NCBI GenBank assembly: GCA_942159475.1
Contig: OW804097.1
Span: forward strand, 37,212,298-37,276,297
Reading direction: 5' to 3'
Source of the DNA: Sthenelais limicola
Taxonomy: Eukaryota; Annelida; Polychaeta; Phyllodocida; Sigalionidae
Length of the DNA stretch: 64,000 nt
Below are positions 1 through 9,233 of this stretch, piece by piece. Position numbers and translations under genes: made by a program. The notes under the pieces were generated by a model. That model had not been told where the DNA came from, made no database searches, and was given only the letters and a program-made list of their open reading frames with translations. How positions within the stretch are numbered: the first letter of the stretch is position 1; each line of letters begins with the position of its first letter.

Positions 1-1
1 A

Positions 2-355
2 GCGGAGAAAGCTCTGCATTTTGGTCAACCCGAGCTGGCGTTAACCATCGCCAACGAGTCATGTCCGAGAAAATGTAAACAACTTGTACGAGATCTGCCG
101 ACGGACAATCCCGAATGGCAAACGAGGGAGGACGATGTGATGCTCCGGGTTCTCATGGCTAAATTCCGCCAGAATAAGAGTCATCGTGAATTTCTCCTCT
201 CAACTGGAAATAAGCACTTGTATGAGTGCACGGAGAACAAAAAGTGGGGCGTTGGCAAAGATATTCGCAACGCCAAACAAGTCACGGGGATTGCCGAAGG
301 TTTCCGTAATGCCCTCGGAAAAGTACTTGAGGAAGTGCGCACGGTTCTCCGTTAA
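2..355 (+). CDS. NADAR (YbiA/DUF1768-like) domain ORF, 5' partial, upstream ORF of the LINE
   Basis: Open from the window edge in frame 2 (118 codons including stop TAA at 353-355). The residues read as the C-terminal two thirds of a NADAR domain: an EKALHFG-like start, EW, then KFRQNKSHREFLLSTGN, LYECTENKKWGVG and a closing GKVLEEVR. These match the family pattern KFxQNxxLxxxLLxTG...LxE...WGxG as I recall it. NADAR proteins are N-glycosidases; bacterial YbiA acts on riboflavin-pathway intermediates and other members remove ADP-ribose from guanine. The ORF stops 35 bp before the esterase ORF on the same strand, so I infer that it belongs to the LINE, as an ORF1 or its end. No internal stop is seen. 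An in-frame ATG exists at 140, but the domain clearly extends upstream of it. It could instead be a neighbouring host gene end, which is less likely given the spacing. Confidence 0.75.
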   Translation, partial: AEKALHFGQPELALTIANESCPRKCKQLVRDLPTDNPEWQTREDDVMLRVLMAKFRQNKSHREFLLSTGNKHLYECTENKKWGVGKDIRNAKQVTGIAEGFRNALGKVLEEVRTVLR

Positions 356-390
356 CTTCCGGAAAGTCATTTGTAAACAACACGCTGGCT

Positions 391-1131
391 ATGGCATCGT
401 CGACATACGGAACTCAAATTAAGGTGAATATCTTCTCTGATTCACGCGGCAGAAAATTATCTACCAAACTAAACCCTCTATGGACATTCCAAAATAAACT
501 ACCAGACTTCCACTTCAATGTGCATGTCTATCCTGGAGGTAAATTCAAACTAATCTGTGACCGAGCTAGTGACTTCCTACAACTACACCAGTTTTCTATG
601 ATATTTCTCATGGCCGGAGTCTGTGACATCACAACTAAGAAAAAGGACAGATACGGAAATAACATGTTCTTCTTTAATTGGGAGGCTTCCGACCCACTTG
701 TGGAATTTATGAAATCAACTATCGCAACTAATGTTGGTAGATTACGAGGTCAGTACAAAAACGCTCCAATAATAACATGCCCCATCATCGGGGCTGATTT
801 GAAGAGGTTCTGTTCTAATTTTACTACCGAAAAACAGTCAATACTGAATGAAGCGATCATTGTCATCAACAGACACATACAAGAAATCAACACAAATTTC
901 CATGTCATCACTCCGTGGATTACACGACAAATTCATATGACCAACGGAAGAACTGTCAAGCACAGCTATGCACTCCTGGAGGACGGGATCCATCAATCAC
1001 AAGAACTCATTGACAAACAAAGTTGTACCTTATGGAGAAACGCTGAAGCGAACATATTATTCTTTATGGAAAATGATTACTTCAAAGATCTGACTTCTAG
1101 CCTATCTAGGATTGAGTTTTCTAAAGCCTAG
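391..1131 (+). CDS. SGNH-hydrolase/esterase-like LINE accessory ORF
   Basis: 246 aa, starting at ATG 391, which precedes the first block by only 17 codons. SGNH-type blocks are visible: NIFSDSRG with the putative nucleophile Ser18 (block I), a Gly in YPGGKF (block II), AGVCDI at about 75-80 where the usual GxND Asn is replaced by Cys78 (block III), and DGIHQS with the putative catalytic Asp198 and His201 (block V). Esterase domains of this sort are known in ORF1 of some CR1/L2-like LINEs, where they are thought to act on lipids or serve in membrane or RNP association. No signal peptide or membrane segment is seen. It lies 35 bp after the NADAR ORF and about 600 bp before the EN-RT ORF. The Cys in block III is atypical and could reduce activity. 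The fold call rests on motifs only. Confidence 0.7.
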   Translation: MASSTYGTQIKVNIFSDSRGRKLSTKLNPLWTFQNKLPDFHFNVHVYPGGKFKLICDRASDFLQLHQFSMIFLMAGVCDITTKKKDRYGNNMFFFNWEASDPLVEFMKSTIATNVGRLRGQYKNAPIITCPIIGADLKRFCSNFTTEKQSILNEAIIVINRHIQEINTNFHVITPWITRQIHMTNGRTVKHSYALLEDGIHQSQELIDKQSCTLWRNAEANILFFMENDYFKDLTSSLSRIEFSKA

Positions 1132-1134
1132 TTT

Positions 1135-1329
1135 GCCTGTGTGGTTTAGTCCCGGGTATTAACACTAGGACTATTAGTTACCTATACAATGCTACTATTC
1201 TTAAAGTAAGAAGAAAAGTAAATTAATAACACCTGTCTATGATAGCCTGTGTGGTTCAGACCCGGGTAATGATAATATTCTATGATCGAACACCTATCTA
1301 TGTTTGCCTGCGAGGTTCAGTCCCAGGAA
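1135..1329 (+). repeat. Three diverged copies of a GCCTGTGTGGTTCAG...CCCGGGTA motif between LINE ORFs
   Basis: The 24-base motif occurs at 1135-1158, 1245-1268 and 1306-1329. The last two sit in a roughly 61-bp unit that also repeats CACCTRTCTATG just upstream. The copies lie in the 599-bp gap between the esterase ORF and the EN-RT ORF. The rest of the gap (1330-1730) holds no ORF or other repeat that I can see. The function is unknown; possibilities are RNA structure for re-initiation of translation or a protein-binding site. Confidence 0.7.
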
Positions 1330-1730
1330 AAATATGTCTAACTGTTACCTATCAACTATTAATAATGAAAGAAAGGGTAGTCTAAACACCTACAACTCTG
1401 TATAATAGTGATGCCGACGATGGCTTTGTACCCATGCCTTATGTACATTATTAGTTCGCATGATCTCTATGAAACGTCAGTTTTATTTTATTTTGTTTGT
1501 CTTATCTTATCTTATTCTAGTCTCTTGAGGATAGTCTGAAAAGACCTGTTAATCCTTCTAGTCCAAGTTTTAGTCATTTATTTGTACTTAGTGAGTTGTA
1601 GAGAGCGCCATTGACTCTCTACATATTTCCCTACTTGCTTTATTCATTATTGGGTGTGTACTCACATGCTTTCATCATCCTCATTATTATAGGTGTACTG
1701 AGAACAATGTAATCCCTAGTTATATTTCTG

Positions 1731-4613
1731 ATGGGTGACAACCCAAACCCTGTAATCGATGGATTCAGTATCATAAATGTAAACGTCCGAGGACTAAAAA
1801 CTAACCAATTTAATTTAAAGAATGCTATTAGCCCACTTAACCCTGATATCGTTATCTGTACAGAAACGTTCTTAACAAAATTTGACAGATCACTAGATCA
1901 TGAAATGCAAGGTTACAATGACATCTTGAGAAATGACAGAGCAGTACTAAACAATGATTTATCTACCAAAGCAGGAGGTGGTATTGGCTGCTACATCAAA
2001 AACGGTATAACATATAAAGCTGTACAAAATCTCAACAAATCAAATGCTAATATTGAAACATTGTGTTGCACCATTTTGTTTGAAAATAAGAGAAACCTAC
2101 ATATTATAGGGGTCTACAGGCCTCCTGATGGAGATCGTAATTCATTCCTCCTAGAGCTTCATGATAACCTATCTTCATTTGATAATACCAACTGTGATAT
2201 TGTAGTAGCTGGTGACTTTAACATTAATATGTTTGAAACAGACAACCAATATGTTATCGGATTGATTGATGTTGCTCATGAATTTGGTCTCACACAGCTA
2301 ATTAAAGATACTACTCGGTATGATGTAAGAATAGATAGGGACTTAGTCTCAGAGTCTTGTATAGACTTAATCCTTTGTAAGGAAGATTATATCAACTCTA
2401 GTGGTGTGATAGATGTATGGGTCGCCGATCACCTTATGACATTTGCTACTTTGAAAAAACAAAAATCTAAGAAGAAGAAGTGTAAAATAGTAGAATACAG
2501 AAACTATAGAAACTATAACTCTACTGACCTCATTAACGCAGTACGTTATACTGACTGGGACTGTGTATTGGCTATTGATGATCCTCAAAAATCTTGGGAT
2601 CAATTTCTTTTTATGCTCACTAATATTTTAGACAATTTATACCCTGTAATGAAAAGAAAAATAACTCCCCCTAGGGAAAACTGGGTTACCGATGAACTAC
2701 TAATATCTATTAGAGATAAAGACAGAGCGCTACGTAAAGCCAAAAAATCAAGACGTCATGCCGACTGGTTGGCTGCAAAAAATATGAGAAACCATGTCAC
2801 AAAACTATGTAGAAAAGCAAAAAGAAAATATTTGTCTAAATTAAGCAACGAATGTATAGACAATAGCAAAGATTTCTGGGCCTTAGTCAACCAAATCCTA
2901 CCCAAAAAATCAAAAAACAGTGATAGAGAACTGAATATAATAGACGGTCATTCAAATTTGCCTGTTCCTGTCACGGAAGTAGCAACAAAATTTAACGATT
3001 TCTTTGCCTCGATAGGTGAAACTCTTGCTAGCCAAATTGATGCTCCGTGGAACTTCAGAGGGCAAGAATGCCAAAATTCAATTGATACCATAACAACCTC
3101 CCCAGAAGAGATATTGAAGATTGCTAAGGAGATTAATACAAATAAATCCAGCAACATAAAACTTATAAAATCTATGGTGTTTAGAGATGTTTTTACGGCG
3201 ATTCCATCCACTCTGTCACATATCTTTAATAGAATCATGTCTACCTACTTTATACCTGACTCATGGAAAAGGGGCACGGTTAGCCCTTTGTTCAAAGGAG
3301 GTGATCAGTCGTGTATGTCGAATTATAGGCCTATCACACAACTACCTATCCAGTCGAAACTTTTAGAGAAAATTATCCACAGTAGATTGATAGAATTTTT
3401 TGAAAACAACAATGTTATTTCTGATAGACAAAACGGTTATAGAAAGATGAGGTCGACTCTCGATACAATAGCAGACTTAACTGATGACATATTTAATGGA
3501 AGAAACAATTGTGCCACAACCTTTGCCGTATTCTTTGACCTGAAAAAGGCCTTTGATACGGTAAACCATCACATTCTCTTGTCAAAGCTAGAAAAATACG
3601 GTATTAAGGGCAATTTATTGAACTTACTGCGCAACTACTTATCAAACAGAACCCAAGTCACCTCTTGTAATGGCACTTTGTCAACTGTTAAAAATATCTC
3701 GTATGGAGTACCTCAAGGTTCCATATTAGGTCCTTTACTGTTTCTAATGTATATAAACGATGTTGAAGACTGTCTTGTGCACTGTAAGGTTAAACTATTT
3801 GCTGACGACACTGTTATTTACTGTACTGAAAATAATGTTAACTCTCTAAATGCTAAAATACAAGAGGATGTGAATAACTTTTTCAATTGGTGCCAGGCCA
3901 ACAAGCTCACACTTAACATATCAAAAACCAAATGTATGCACTTCAGAGGCCCGAGATCGAGAGTAGGTCATGTCGAACCAAATCTTTTTATAAATAATAC
4001 CCAACTAGAAAATGTAACAAATTATAAATATCTAGGCATCACGCTGGATACTGCACTGAAATATAACGTACAAGTTAGAGAAACCCACAAGAATGTCAGT
4101 CACAAACTTTATTTATTGAGAAGAATTGCCAAGATGGTTCCGAATTATGTCTTAATGAAAATTTTCAAGGCTCATATCTTACCTCTATTTGACTATGGTG
4201 ATGTTATCTATAGTGGATGTGTAGCGGGTGAACTGGACAGACTACAGATCTTACAAAACAAATGCTTAAAGGTGGCTCTAAAACTACCTAGGTTAACTGA
4301 CACTCTCTTTGTTCATCGCCTGGCCTGTGTGCCCAAACTAGACGACCGTAGAAAAGCTCATGTACTAAATTTTGCTTTTAAGAGGAGTAGAAAGCCAAAC
4401 TTTCTCAGCAATAACAACCGAAATACTAGATTATGGGATGGTCCTATTCTTTTGACACAGAGACCTAAATCTACTTCTTATGACTTTCACTGTGTTCAAA
4501 GAAAAACAGCAATACTATGGAATAACCTTGATGCTGAATCGAGAAATATCGAATCTTATATAAATTTTAAGGCCTTAACCAAGGCTGAAAGCTTGGTACC
4601 ATTGTACTTATAA
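1731..4613 (+). CDS. LINE ORF2: APE endonuclease and reverse transcriptase
   Basis: 960 aa, intact, ATG at 1731. The N-terminal apurinic-like endonuclease (about 1-240) shows NVNVRGL, the catalytic Glu45 in ICTETFL, GVYRPPDGD, GDFNIN (Asp162, Asn164) and the SDH-type block ADHLMTF (Asp233-His234). A central linker follows (about 250-470). The reverse transcriptase (about 500-770) shows NYRPITQLPIQSKLLEKII, FFDLKKAFDTVNHHIL, GVPQGSILGPLLFLMYIND and the catalytic FADD (690-693). The C-terminal part holds the common LINE pattern LQILQNKCLK and a late WNNL block. It would nick target DNA and prime cDNA synthesis from the 3' end of its own RNA. Length and domain order are normal for CR1/Jockey-group LINEs, and no frameshift is seen. 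Confidence 0.95.
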   Translation: MGDNPNPVIDGFSIINVNVRGLKTNQFNLKNAISPLNPDIVICTETFLTKFDRSLDHEMQGYNDILRNDRAVLNNDLSTKAGGGIGCYIKNGITYKAVQNLNKSNANIETLCCTILFENKRNLHIIGVYRPPDGDRNSFLLELHDNLSSFDNTNCDIVVAGDFNINMFETDNQYVIGLIDVAHEFGLTQLIKDTTRYDVRIDRDLVSESCIDLILCKEDYINSSGVIDVWVADHLMTFATLKKQKSKKKKCKIVEYRNYRNYNSTDLINAVRYTDWDCVLAIDDPQKSWDQFLFMLTNILDNLYPVMKRKITPPRENWVTDELLISIRDKDRALRKAKKSRRHADWLAAKNMRNHVTKLCRKAKRKYLSKLSNECIDNSKDFWALVNQILPKKSKNSDRELNIIDGHSNLPVPVTEVATKFNDFFASIGETLASQIDAPWNFRGQECQNSIDTITTSPEEILKIAKEINTNKSSNIKLIKSMVFRDVFTAIPSTLSHIFNRIMSTYFIPDSWKRGTVSPLFKGGDQSCMSNYRPITQLPIQSKLLEKIIHSRLIEFFENNNVISDRQNGYRKMRSTLDTIADLTDDIFNGRNNCATTFAVFFDLKKAFDTVNHHILLSKLEKYGIKGNLLNLLRNYLSNRTQVTSCNGTLSTVKNISYGVPQGSILGPLLFLMYINDVEDCLVHCKVKLFADDTVIYCTENNVNSLNAKIQEDVNNFFNWCQANKLTLNISKTKCMHFRGPRSRVGHVEPNLFINNTQLENVTNYKYLGITLDTALKYNVQVRETHKNVSHKLYLLRRIAKMVPNYVLMKIFKAHILPLFDYGDVIYSGCVAGELDRLQILQNKCLKVALKLPRLTDTLFVHRLACVPKLDDRRKAHVLNFAFKRSRKPNFLSNNNRNTRLWDGPILLTQRPKSTSYDFHCVQRKTAILWNNLDAESRNIESYINFKALTKAESLVPLYL

Positions 4614-4880
4614 TGTCACTTACTACTCCTATTCTTCATCCATCACCTCTTCACCGTAGTTTTCTTATACCCACCTAGATAGCCCTATTTTTTTCCATGT
4701 GTATGCTACAAGTTATAGTCATGTTTTACCATCAGGTAATGGCCAATCATACCAGACCTAGTTTCACTAGGACTGAGGCTATTTCCTACCTCTTGTATAC
4801 AGGTGATATCTTATGTATATTGACTTTGTTATGTTTACTTATACATGTACTTGTTCCTGTATCGATTGACAAATACTCTT

Positions 4881-4897
4881 AATAAAAATAAAATAAG
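4881..4897 (+). promoter_or_regulatory. Polyadenylation-like signals and A-rich LINE tail
   Basis: Two overlapping AATAAA-type hexamers in AATAAAAATAAAATAAG close the 3' untranslated region that follows the ORF2 stop at 4613. I take this as the 3' terminus of the LINE. The 3' UTR itself (4614-4880) holds no convincing ORF. Confidence 0.6.
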
Positions 4898-5165
4898 ACA
4901 CGATCTTATTGTGTATAGTGCAATGCACCCATTGCTAATTTATCACTGACACCTTACACACCTTGTTAATCAAAACTGGAATCCTATCCTAACAACGTTA
5001 ATAATGATTTTAATGAATTCTGTCTCGGCCCTGGCAACATTGTCTGCATTCCGTAATGTCAACATGAATTCTGGAAAGTTTGTAAACTCGGATTCAAGCC
5101 ATGTCCATATTCTTACCATTTAAACCATGGTTACTAACTTTAAAACATTGCAATACATTTGTTTA
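4898..5165. other. Unassigned sequence after the LINE
   Basis: No gene seen. The first 40 bases (GACACGATCTTATTGTGTATAG...) resemble 6264-6300, so a short dispersed repeat abuts the LINE tail. Nothing else is recognised. Confidence 0.4.
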
Positions 5166-5377
5166 GAATTCAACTTCGCCAATCCTCTCAAATAACCCAC
5201 ATTTCAGACGAAAATAAATTTCAAAATACAGTTCAACCTAGCCAGAGAGATTGCTAGAATCAATGCAATGCCGAATACTCTCGAATTTACCTAGTATTGA
5301 CCAAATTGCAGCCTAATTTAGCAGAATTTACTAAATATGTACAGCTGCCAATTGAATATTTTCTGAAAATCTGACCC
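5166..5377 (-). repeat. MITE-A copy, left terminus eroded
   Basis: Begins inside the terminal repeat with AATTCAACTTCGCCAATCCT and ends with the standard TTTTCTGAAAATCTGACCC. The internal sequence matches other reverse-oriented copies. Confidence 0.8.
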
Positions 5378-5437
5378 ATAAGTCATTCTTCATAATGTTG
5401 TAATTACAACCAATCGAATTCGATATTAAAGGTAGAG

Positions 5438-5620
5438 TTATTGAATTGAATTGAATTGAAAATCTTTTTCATTCATTTGTTTAAATGCTGAGTAAGAGGG
5501 TCACTTCAGCTAATGGGAGGATTTCTGCCTCTTCCGAATCGTTTACAGAATTAATATGTAGAAAAACAATCTCGCCCTGGTCATTGACTCAGGCCGAGTT
5601 TCTACAACTTTTTAGGGGTA
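5438..5620 (-). mobile_element. Possible LINE 3' end with (TTGAA)n tail
   Basis: ATTGAATTGAATTGAATTG followed by AAAATCTTTTTCATTC looks like the 3' terminus of a LINE lying on the - strand. Similar starts occur at 59826 and, on the LINE fragment with readable target-site duplications, at 9234. No coding part remains. Confidence 0.35.
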
Positions 5621-5999
5621 AGTTTTAAAATTCACAATTAACAGTGTATACATATATGTGAGCGTTATGACCTGTTATATAATCTAATTAAGTAACTTAA
5701 CCAGATTATTATTAATATTTCAGATTATCATTAATAACTGCCTGTTTATTGTATCAATTTATTGCGATATCTAATATGCCTGTCAAGGATCAGGGTGGTA
5801 AATTACTAAATTATTGTAAAAACCGAGCAATCACCAATCGCCACAACGGATCAAACACCAATATGTACATGATTGATTGTTACGTCGGTAAACCGTTCAC
5901 TCTAGATCCTGGGATCTAACGCGTCAGACTCATTTCTCTCTCTCACTCCTCTCTCATCGTTCTACACTCAATATAATACATCAAACCATCATAATGGGG
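5621..5999. other. No gene or known repeat seen
   Basis: AT-rich sequence with a CT-rich stretch (5931-5965) just before the tRNA-like fragment. No ORF of note. Confidence 0.4.
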
Positions 6000-6024
6000 A
6001 TGTGGGGTAGCCGAGTGGTCTAAA
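6000..6024 (+). pseudogene. tRNA-like 5' half with perfect A box, interrupted by a MITE
   Basis: GGTAGCCGAGTGGTCTAAAG contains TAGCCGAGTGG, an exact match to the pol III A-box pattern TRGCNNAGTGG, and resembles the D-arm of tRNA-Leu or tRNA-Ser. The homology stops exactly where the MITE-A at 6025 begins. No B box or 3' half is found beyond the MITE at 6260, so this is a tRNA relic or the head of a tRNA-derived SINE. Confidence 0.5.
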
Positions 6025-6259
6025 GGGTCAGATTTTCAGAAAATGTACAATTGGCAGCTCTATACATATAGTAAATTCTGCTAAATTAGGCTGCAATTTG
6101 GTCAACACTAGGTAAATTCGAGTGGATTCGGCATTGCATTGATTCTAGCAATCGGTTTGGTCAGGTTGAACTGTATTTTGAACTTTATTTTCGTCTGAAA
6201 TTTGGGTTATTTGAGAATATTGGCGAAGTTGAATTGTACATTTTCTGAAAATCTGACCC
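6025..6259 (+). repeat. MITE-A, full-length 235 bp
   Basis: Complete copy with 28-bp terminal inverted repeats (GGGTCAGATTTTCAGAAAAT... and its complement). Forward orientation is defined here as the TTGGCAGCT end on the left. The interior has CAATGCATTGA-like and GGGTTATTTGAGA blocks common to all copies. No ORF. The flanks show no clear 4-bp duplication. Confidence 0.9.
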
Positions 6260-6420
6260 ATATACGACACAATCCTATCGTGTATAGTGCAATTCACCCC
6301 ATAGTTGCATAATTGGGGTGTATATCGCAGAACATTTTTGATAACATAAACAATGCCTTCACATTCCAACTATCTCTTGGGTGTATGCCAACCATGGTCC
6401 ATCTACTGAATAATGTACCT

Positions 6421-6655
6421 GGGTCAGATCTTCAGAAAATGTACAATTCGCCTTCACCAATTCTCACAAATAACTCAAATTTAAGCCAAAAATGAGGTTT
6501 AAAATACAGTTCAACACAACCGAACAGATTATTTGAATCAACCCAATACCAACTATACTCAGATATACATAGAATTGACCATTTTCCAGAAGAATTTAGC
6601 AGTATTGCCTAAATGTGTAGTGCTACCAATTGTGTATTATCTGACGATCTGACCC
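6421..6655 (-). repeat. MITE-A, full-length 235 bp
   Basis: Starts GGGTCAGATCTTCAG and continues ACAATTCGCCTTCACC, the reverse-orientation left end. Ends GACGATCTGACCC. No clear flanking duplication. Confidence 0.9.
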
Positions 6656-6706
6656 GTATACATATTATTTATCATTTTCTAACTAATTTAGCAGAAAGTA
6701 TTCAAT

Positions 6707-6942
6707 GGGTCAGATTTTCAGAAAATGTACAATTCACCTTCACCACTGATCTCAAATAACCAACATTTAAGACAGAAATGAGCTTCAAAATGCAGTTTAA
6801 CTTAACAGAACAGATACTGTAAATCAATGTGATCCCAAATATACTCAGATACACCCGGTATTCATCATTTTCCAGCTTAATTTAGCAGAATTTACTAAAT
6901 GTGTAGAGCTGCCTAATTGTACATTTTCTGGCGATCTGACCC
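6707..6942 (-). repeat. MITE-A, full-length
   Basis: 236 bp with both terminal inverted repeats. It belongs to the sub-group whose interior ends AACAGAACAGATACT and CCCGGTATTCATCAT. Confidence 0.9.
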
Positions 6943-7127
6943 ACCAGTGACGTCATCAGCTAACATCAAACAAACCCTGGCAGACGACAATTGTTCATGC
7001 CACGCGGCGCGAATGTTCAACGTGATACCACATACATCGATTAATAAAGTGCCTGTGAATATCCTCCGGTTCTTCACATGTTTACTGAGCTCAGGATGAT
7101 GATGCAAGAGCATTCTGTTCCTACATT

Positions 7128-7706
7128 GGTCATATTGTCAGAAAACGTACAATTGGCAGCTCTACACATTTTATATGCCAATAGCCTGAAAAATGATAAA
7201 TACAGGGTATATCTGAGTATATGTGATGTGTTATAGGAAAATAAGTCGAAAGTCGCAAATAAAGATATCTTTCAAAGTGTTTTGTCACAAGCTTTCTTTA
7301 TTGAAATGTTCTGTTTCAAATAATTATACTAATGCCTTTTGAAGGCCTTCGTATGGAGTATATATACTTCGGTACTTTACTGGTAATTGCCCATCCAGAA
7401 AGGTTGCAAACTTTGTTTTCAAAAATAAAGATATCAAACTTAAAATATCGAAATACATATTAGGTGTCCTAGTGTTTACCATCACTGGAATCAGCTTGAT
7501 CTCCTCTTTCTAAATATGGTGAAAGTTCATATTTTGCGACTTATGACACATTTTCCTAAAACGGATCACATATCTTGTATCATCTTGTTTTAAAACATCT
7601 GTTATGCTATATTAAACTGTATTTTAAAACTTATTTCTGCCTAAAAATATGGGTTATTTGAGAGAATTGACAAAGTTGAATTGCACATTTTCTGACGAAC
7701 TGACCC
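7128..7706 (+). repeat. MITE-A split by a MITE-C insertion
   Basis: The left part (7128-7222) and right part (7570-7706) together make one A copy. The C element at 7223-7569 sits between them, flanked by ATAT on both sides. This orders the two insertions: A first, C later. Confidence 0.85.
7223..7569 (-). repeat. MITE-C inside a MITE-A, ATAT target duplication
   Basis: TIRs GTGATGTGTTATAGGAAAAT at left and the complementary TTTTCCTAAAACGGATCAC at right. ATAT lies immediately on both sides (7219-7222 and 7570-7573), a 4-bp target-site duplication. Reverse orientation. No ORF. Confidence 0.85.
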
Positions 7707-8020
7707 AGGTGTTTAAACAAGGAGAACAGCGATTAAATATTTCAGCGGTGTAATATTTGAGACAAGGTTTGGTCTTCTTCAAACGATCGATAACTTCCCA
7801 TTCTTAGTACAAAGCGCCCGTTCTAGACAATACTCGTAATTGTCAAGACTTATTTACGCTTGTGGCTTCAATGTAGGTAGGGGTGACATAATCAGTCAGG
7901 TGAAGATAATGATTAAAGTGGTTTTAGAGATTGATAGTGTTAAATCATAATGGTGTTATATTGTGCAACTGCAAGACTTCATAACAATTGAGTGAGGATG
8001 GGCAGATTCGAAACTGAACA
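7707..8020. other. No gene or known repeat seen
   Basis: No recognisable feature between two MITE-A copies. Confidence 0.4.
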
Positions 8021-8117
8021 GGGTAAGATTGTCGGAAAATACACACATGGCAGCTCTACACATTTAGTTAACTATGCTAAATCTGGCTGAAAAATGATAA
8101 ATACCAGGTATATCTGA
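8021..8117 (+). repeat. MITE-A left fragment
   Basis: GGGTAAGATTGTCGGAAAAT and GGCAGCTCTACACATTTAG mark the left end. The copy stops at GGTATATCTG, where family B sequence begins. Confidence 0.75.
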
Positions 8118-8408
8118 TTTTATTATACACGCATTGCTCTGAAAACAACGCATCTAGAGTGAGGTACGCATAGTGTGTATTTCACTAGTGAGTTATGTGG
8201 GTTTGTCATGACAACACATCTGTCTTTTACTAAGATTACCACTGAAATTCAAGTTTAGGACTTGATTTTTTTCTATTTTCTTGATGGAAAGCATATATGA
8301 TAAATTTGTTAACTAATTCGTTGGTTTCAGTTGCTTAAAAAATTGCACTCATTGCTACGCATCTCGTGCAGTATTCACGCTCCTTCAACCAACTATTTAG
8401 TTAACCTG
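8118..8408 (+). repeat. Family B repeat with foldback 3' end, copy 1
   Basis: Shares ACACGCATTGCTCTGAAAAC, TATGTGGGTTTGTCATGACA and TAACTAATTCGTTGGTT with copies near 56028-56275 (inverted), 56717 and 58890. The end folds back on itself: TTGCACTCATTGC is answered by CGTGCAGTATTCACGC. No ORF. Class unknown, probably a non-autonomous DNA element. Confidence 0.65.
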
Positions 8409-8745
8409 TATAATTATATAATATATACATTTGCCCTACATCTGAAACCAGATTTCTCCCTTGATCAATACAGAAGCTATGAGAATTCATTCATCACTCT
8501 GAGTTGCCCCTCGTAAATCAGCTACGGCGGCACAAATACAGACCTTCCATGAACTCAGCGTGAAACGAAGGACATGGAAAAATGACTTCTTCCCCAAGAC
8601 ATTGTGTTGCTCGGAGAAAAGGCTTCACGACTGAAATGCCTTCTTTCCATTGCCTAAGGATAGGGAAGGATGGCGGGGGCAAAGTGGCTAGAGATGCAAT
8701 TAGTGATGTACATAAGCCATAATAAGGCAGATTCCATGCCTATGT
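8409..8745. other. No gene or known repeat seen
   Basis: Nothing recognisable apart from short AT-rich runs. Confidence 0.4.
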
Positions 8746-8980
8746 GGGTCAGATTTTCAGAAAATGAACAATTCGTCTTCACAAATCTTCTAAAATAACA
8801 CCCATTTGATACAGAAATGAGCTTCAAAATGCAGTTTAACATAACAGAACTGATACTTTAAACCAATGTGATACCAAATGTACTCAGATATACCCGGTAT
8901 TCATCATTTTTCAGCCTAAGTTAGCAGAATTTCCTAAATGTGTACAACTGCCAATTGTACATTTTCTGAAAATCTGACCC
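8746..8980 (-). repeat. MITE-A, full-length 235 bp
   Basis: Both TIRs are near-perfect. The flanks ATGT and ATAT could be a decayed 4-bp duplication. Confidence 0.9.
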
Positions 8981-9233
8981 ATATAGCGGTACCCGAAGCT
9001 CATGCATCAAAATGATGAACACATAAACGTCATAAGTAATGCAGAGAAATAGGGAGATTTAGCAACCCCAACGCACCAACACAACACTAACGCATACACT
9101 AATTATTGGTACGTCATTACCATGGGGATATCTCGAGAGGCCTGCAATTCAGATGCTCTCGGCCTAGCACCTCTTGAGATATCCCCATAGCAGTAGTAAT
9201 GTACAAATACTTAATGGGTGCGTTAGTGGTGTT

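Larger units (their letters stand above)
1..4899 (+). mobile_element. LINE retrotransposon (CR1/L2/Jockey-like group), 5' end outside window
   Basis: A non-LTR retrotransposon with three same-strand ORFs: a partial NADAR-domain ORF, an esterase-like ORF and an EN-RT ORF. It ends in a short A-rich tail (AATAAAAATAAAATAAG) near 4881-4897. There are no LTRs. The order ORF1-type proteins then APE endonuclease-RT is that of CR1/L2-like LINEs, several of which are known to carry an esterase in ORF1. All visible ORFs are open, so this copy looks young. The element start and target-site duplication cannot be judged because the 5' end is cut. The clade assignment is inference from RT and EN motifs. 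Confidence 0.85.

Noticed and set aside
137..355. Treating the ATG at 140 or the GTG-like start at 137 as the start of the NADAR ORF
   Set aside because: The frame is open to the window edge and the upstream residues continue the NADAR domain, so the true start lies outside.
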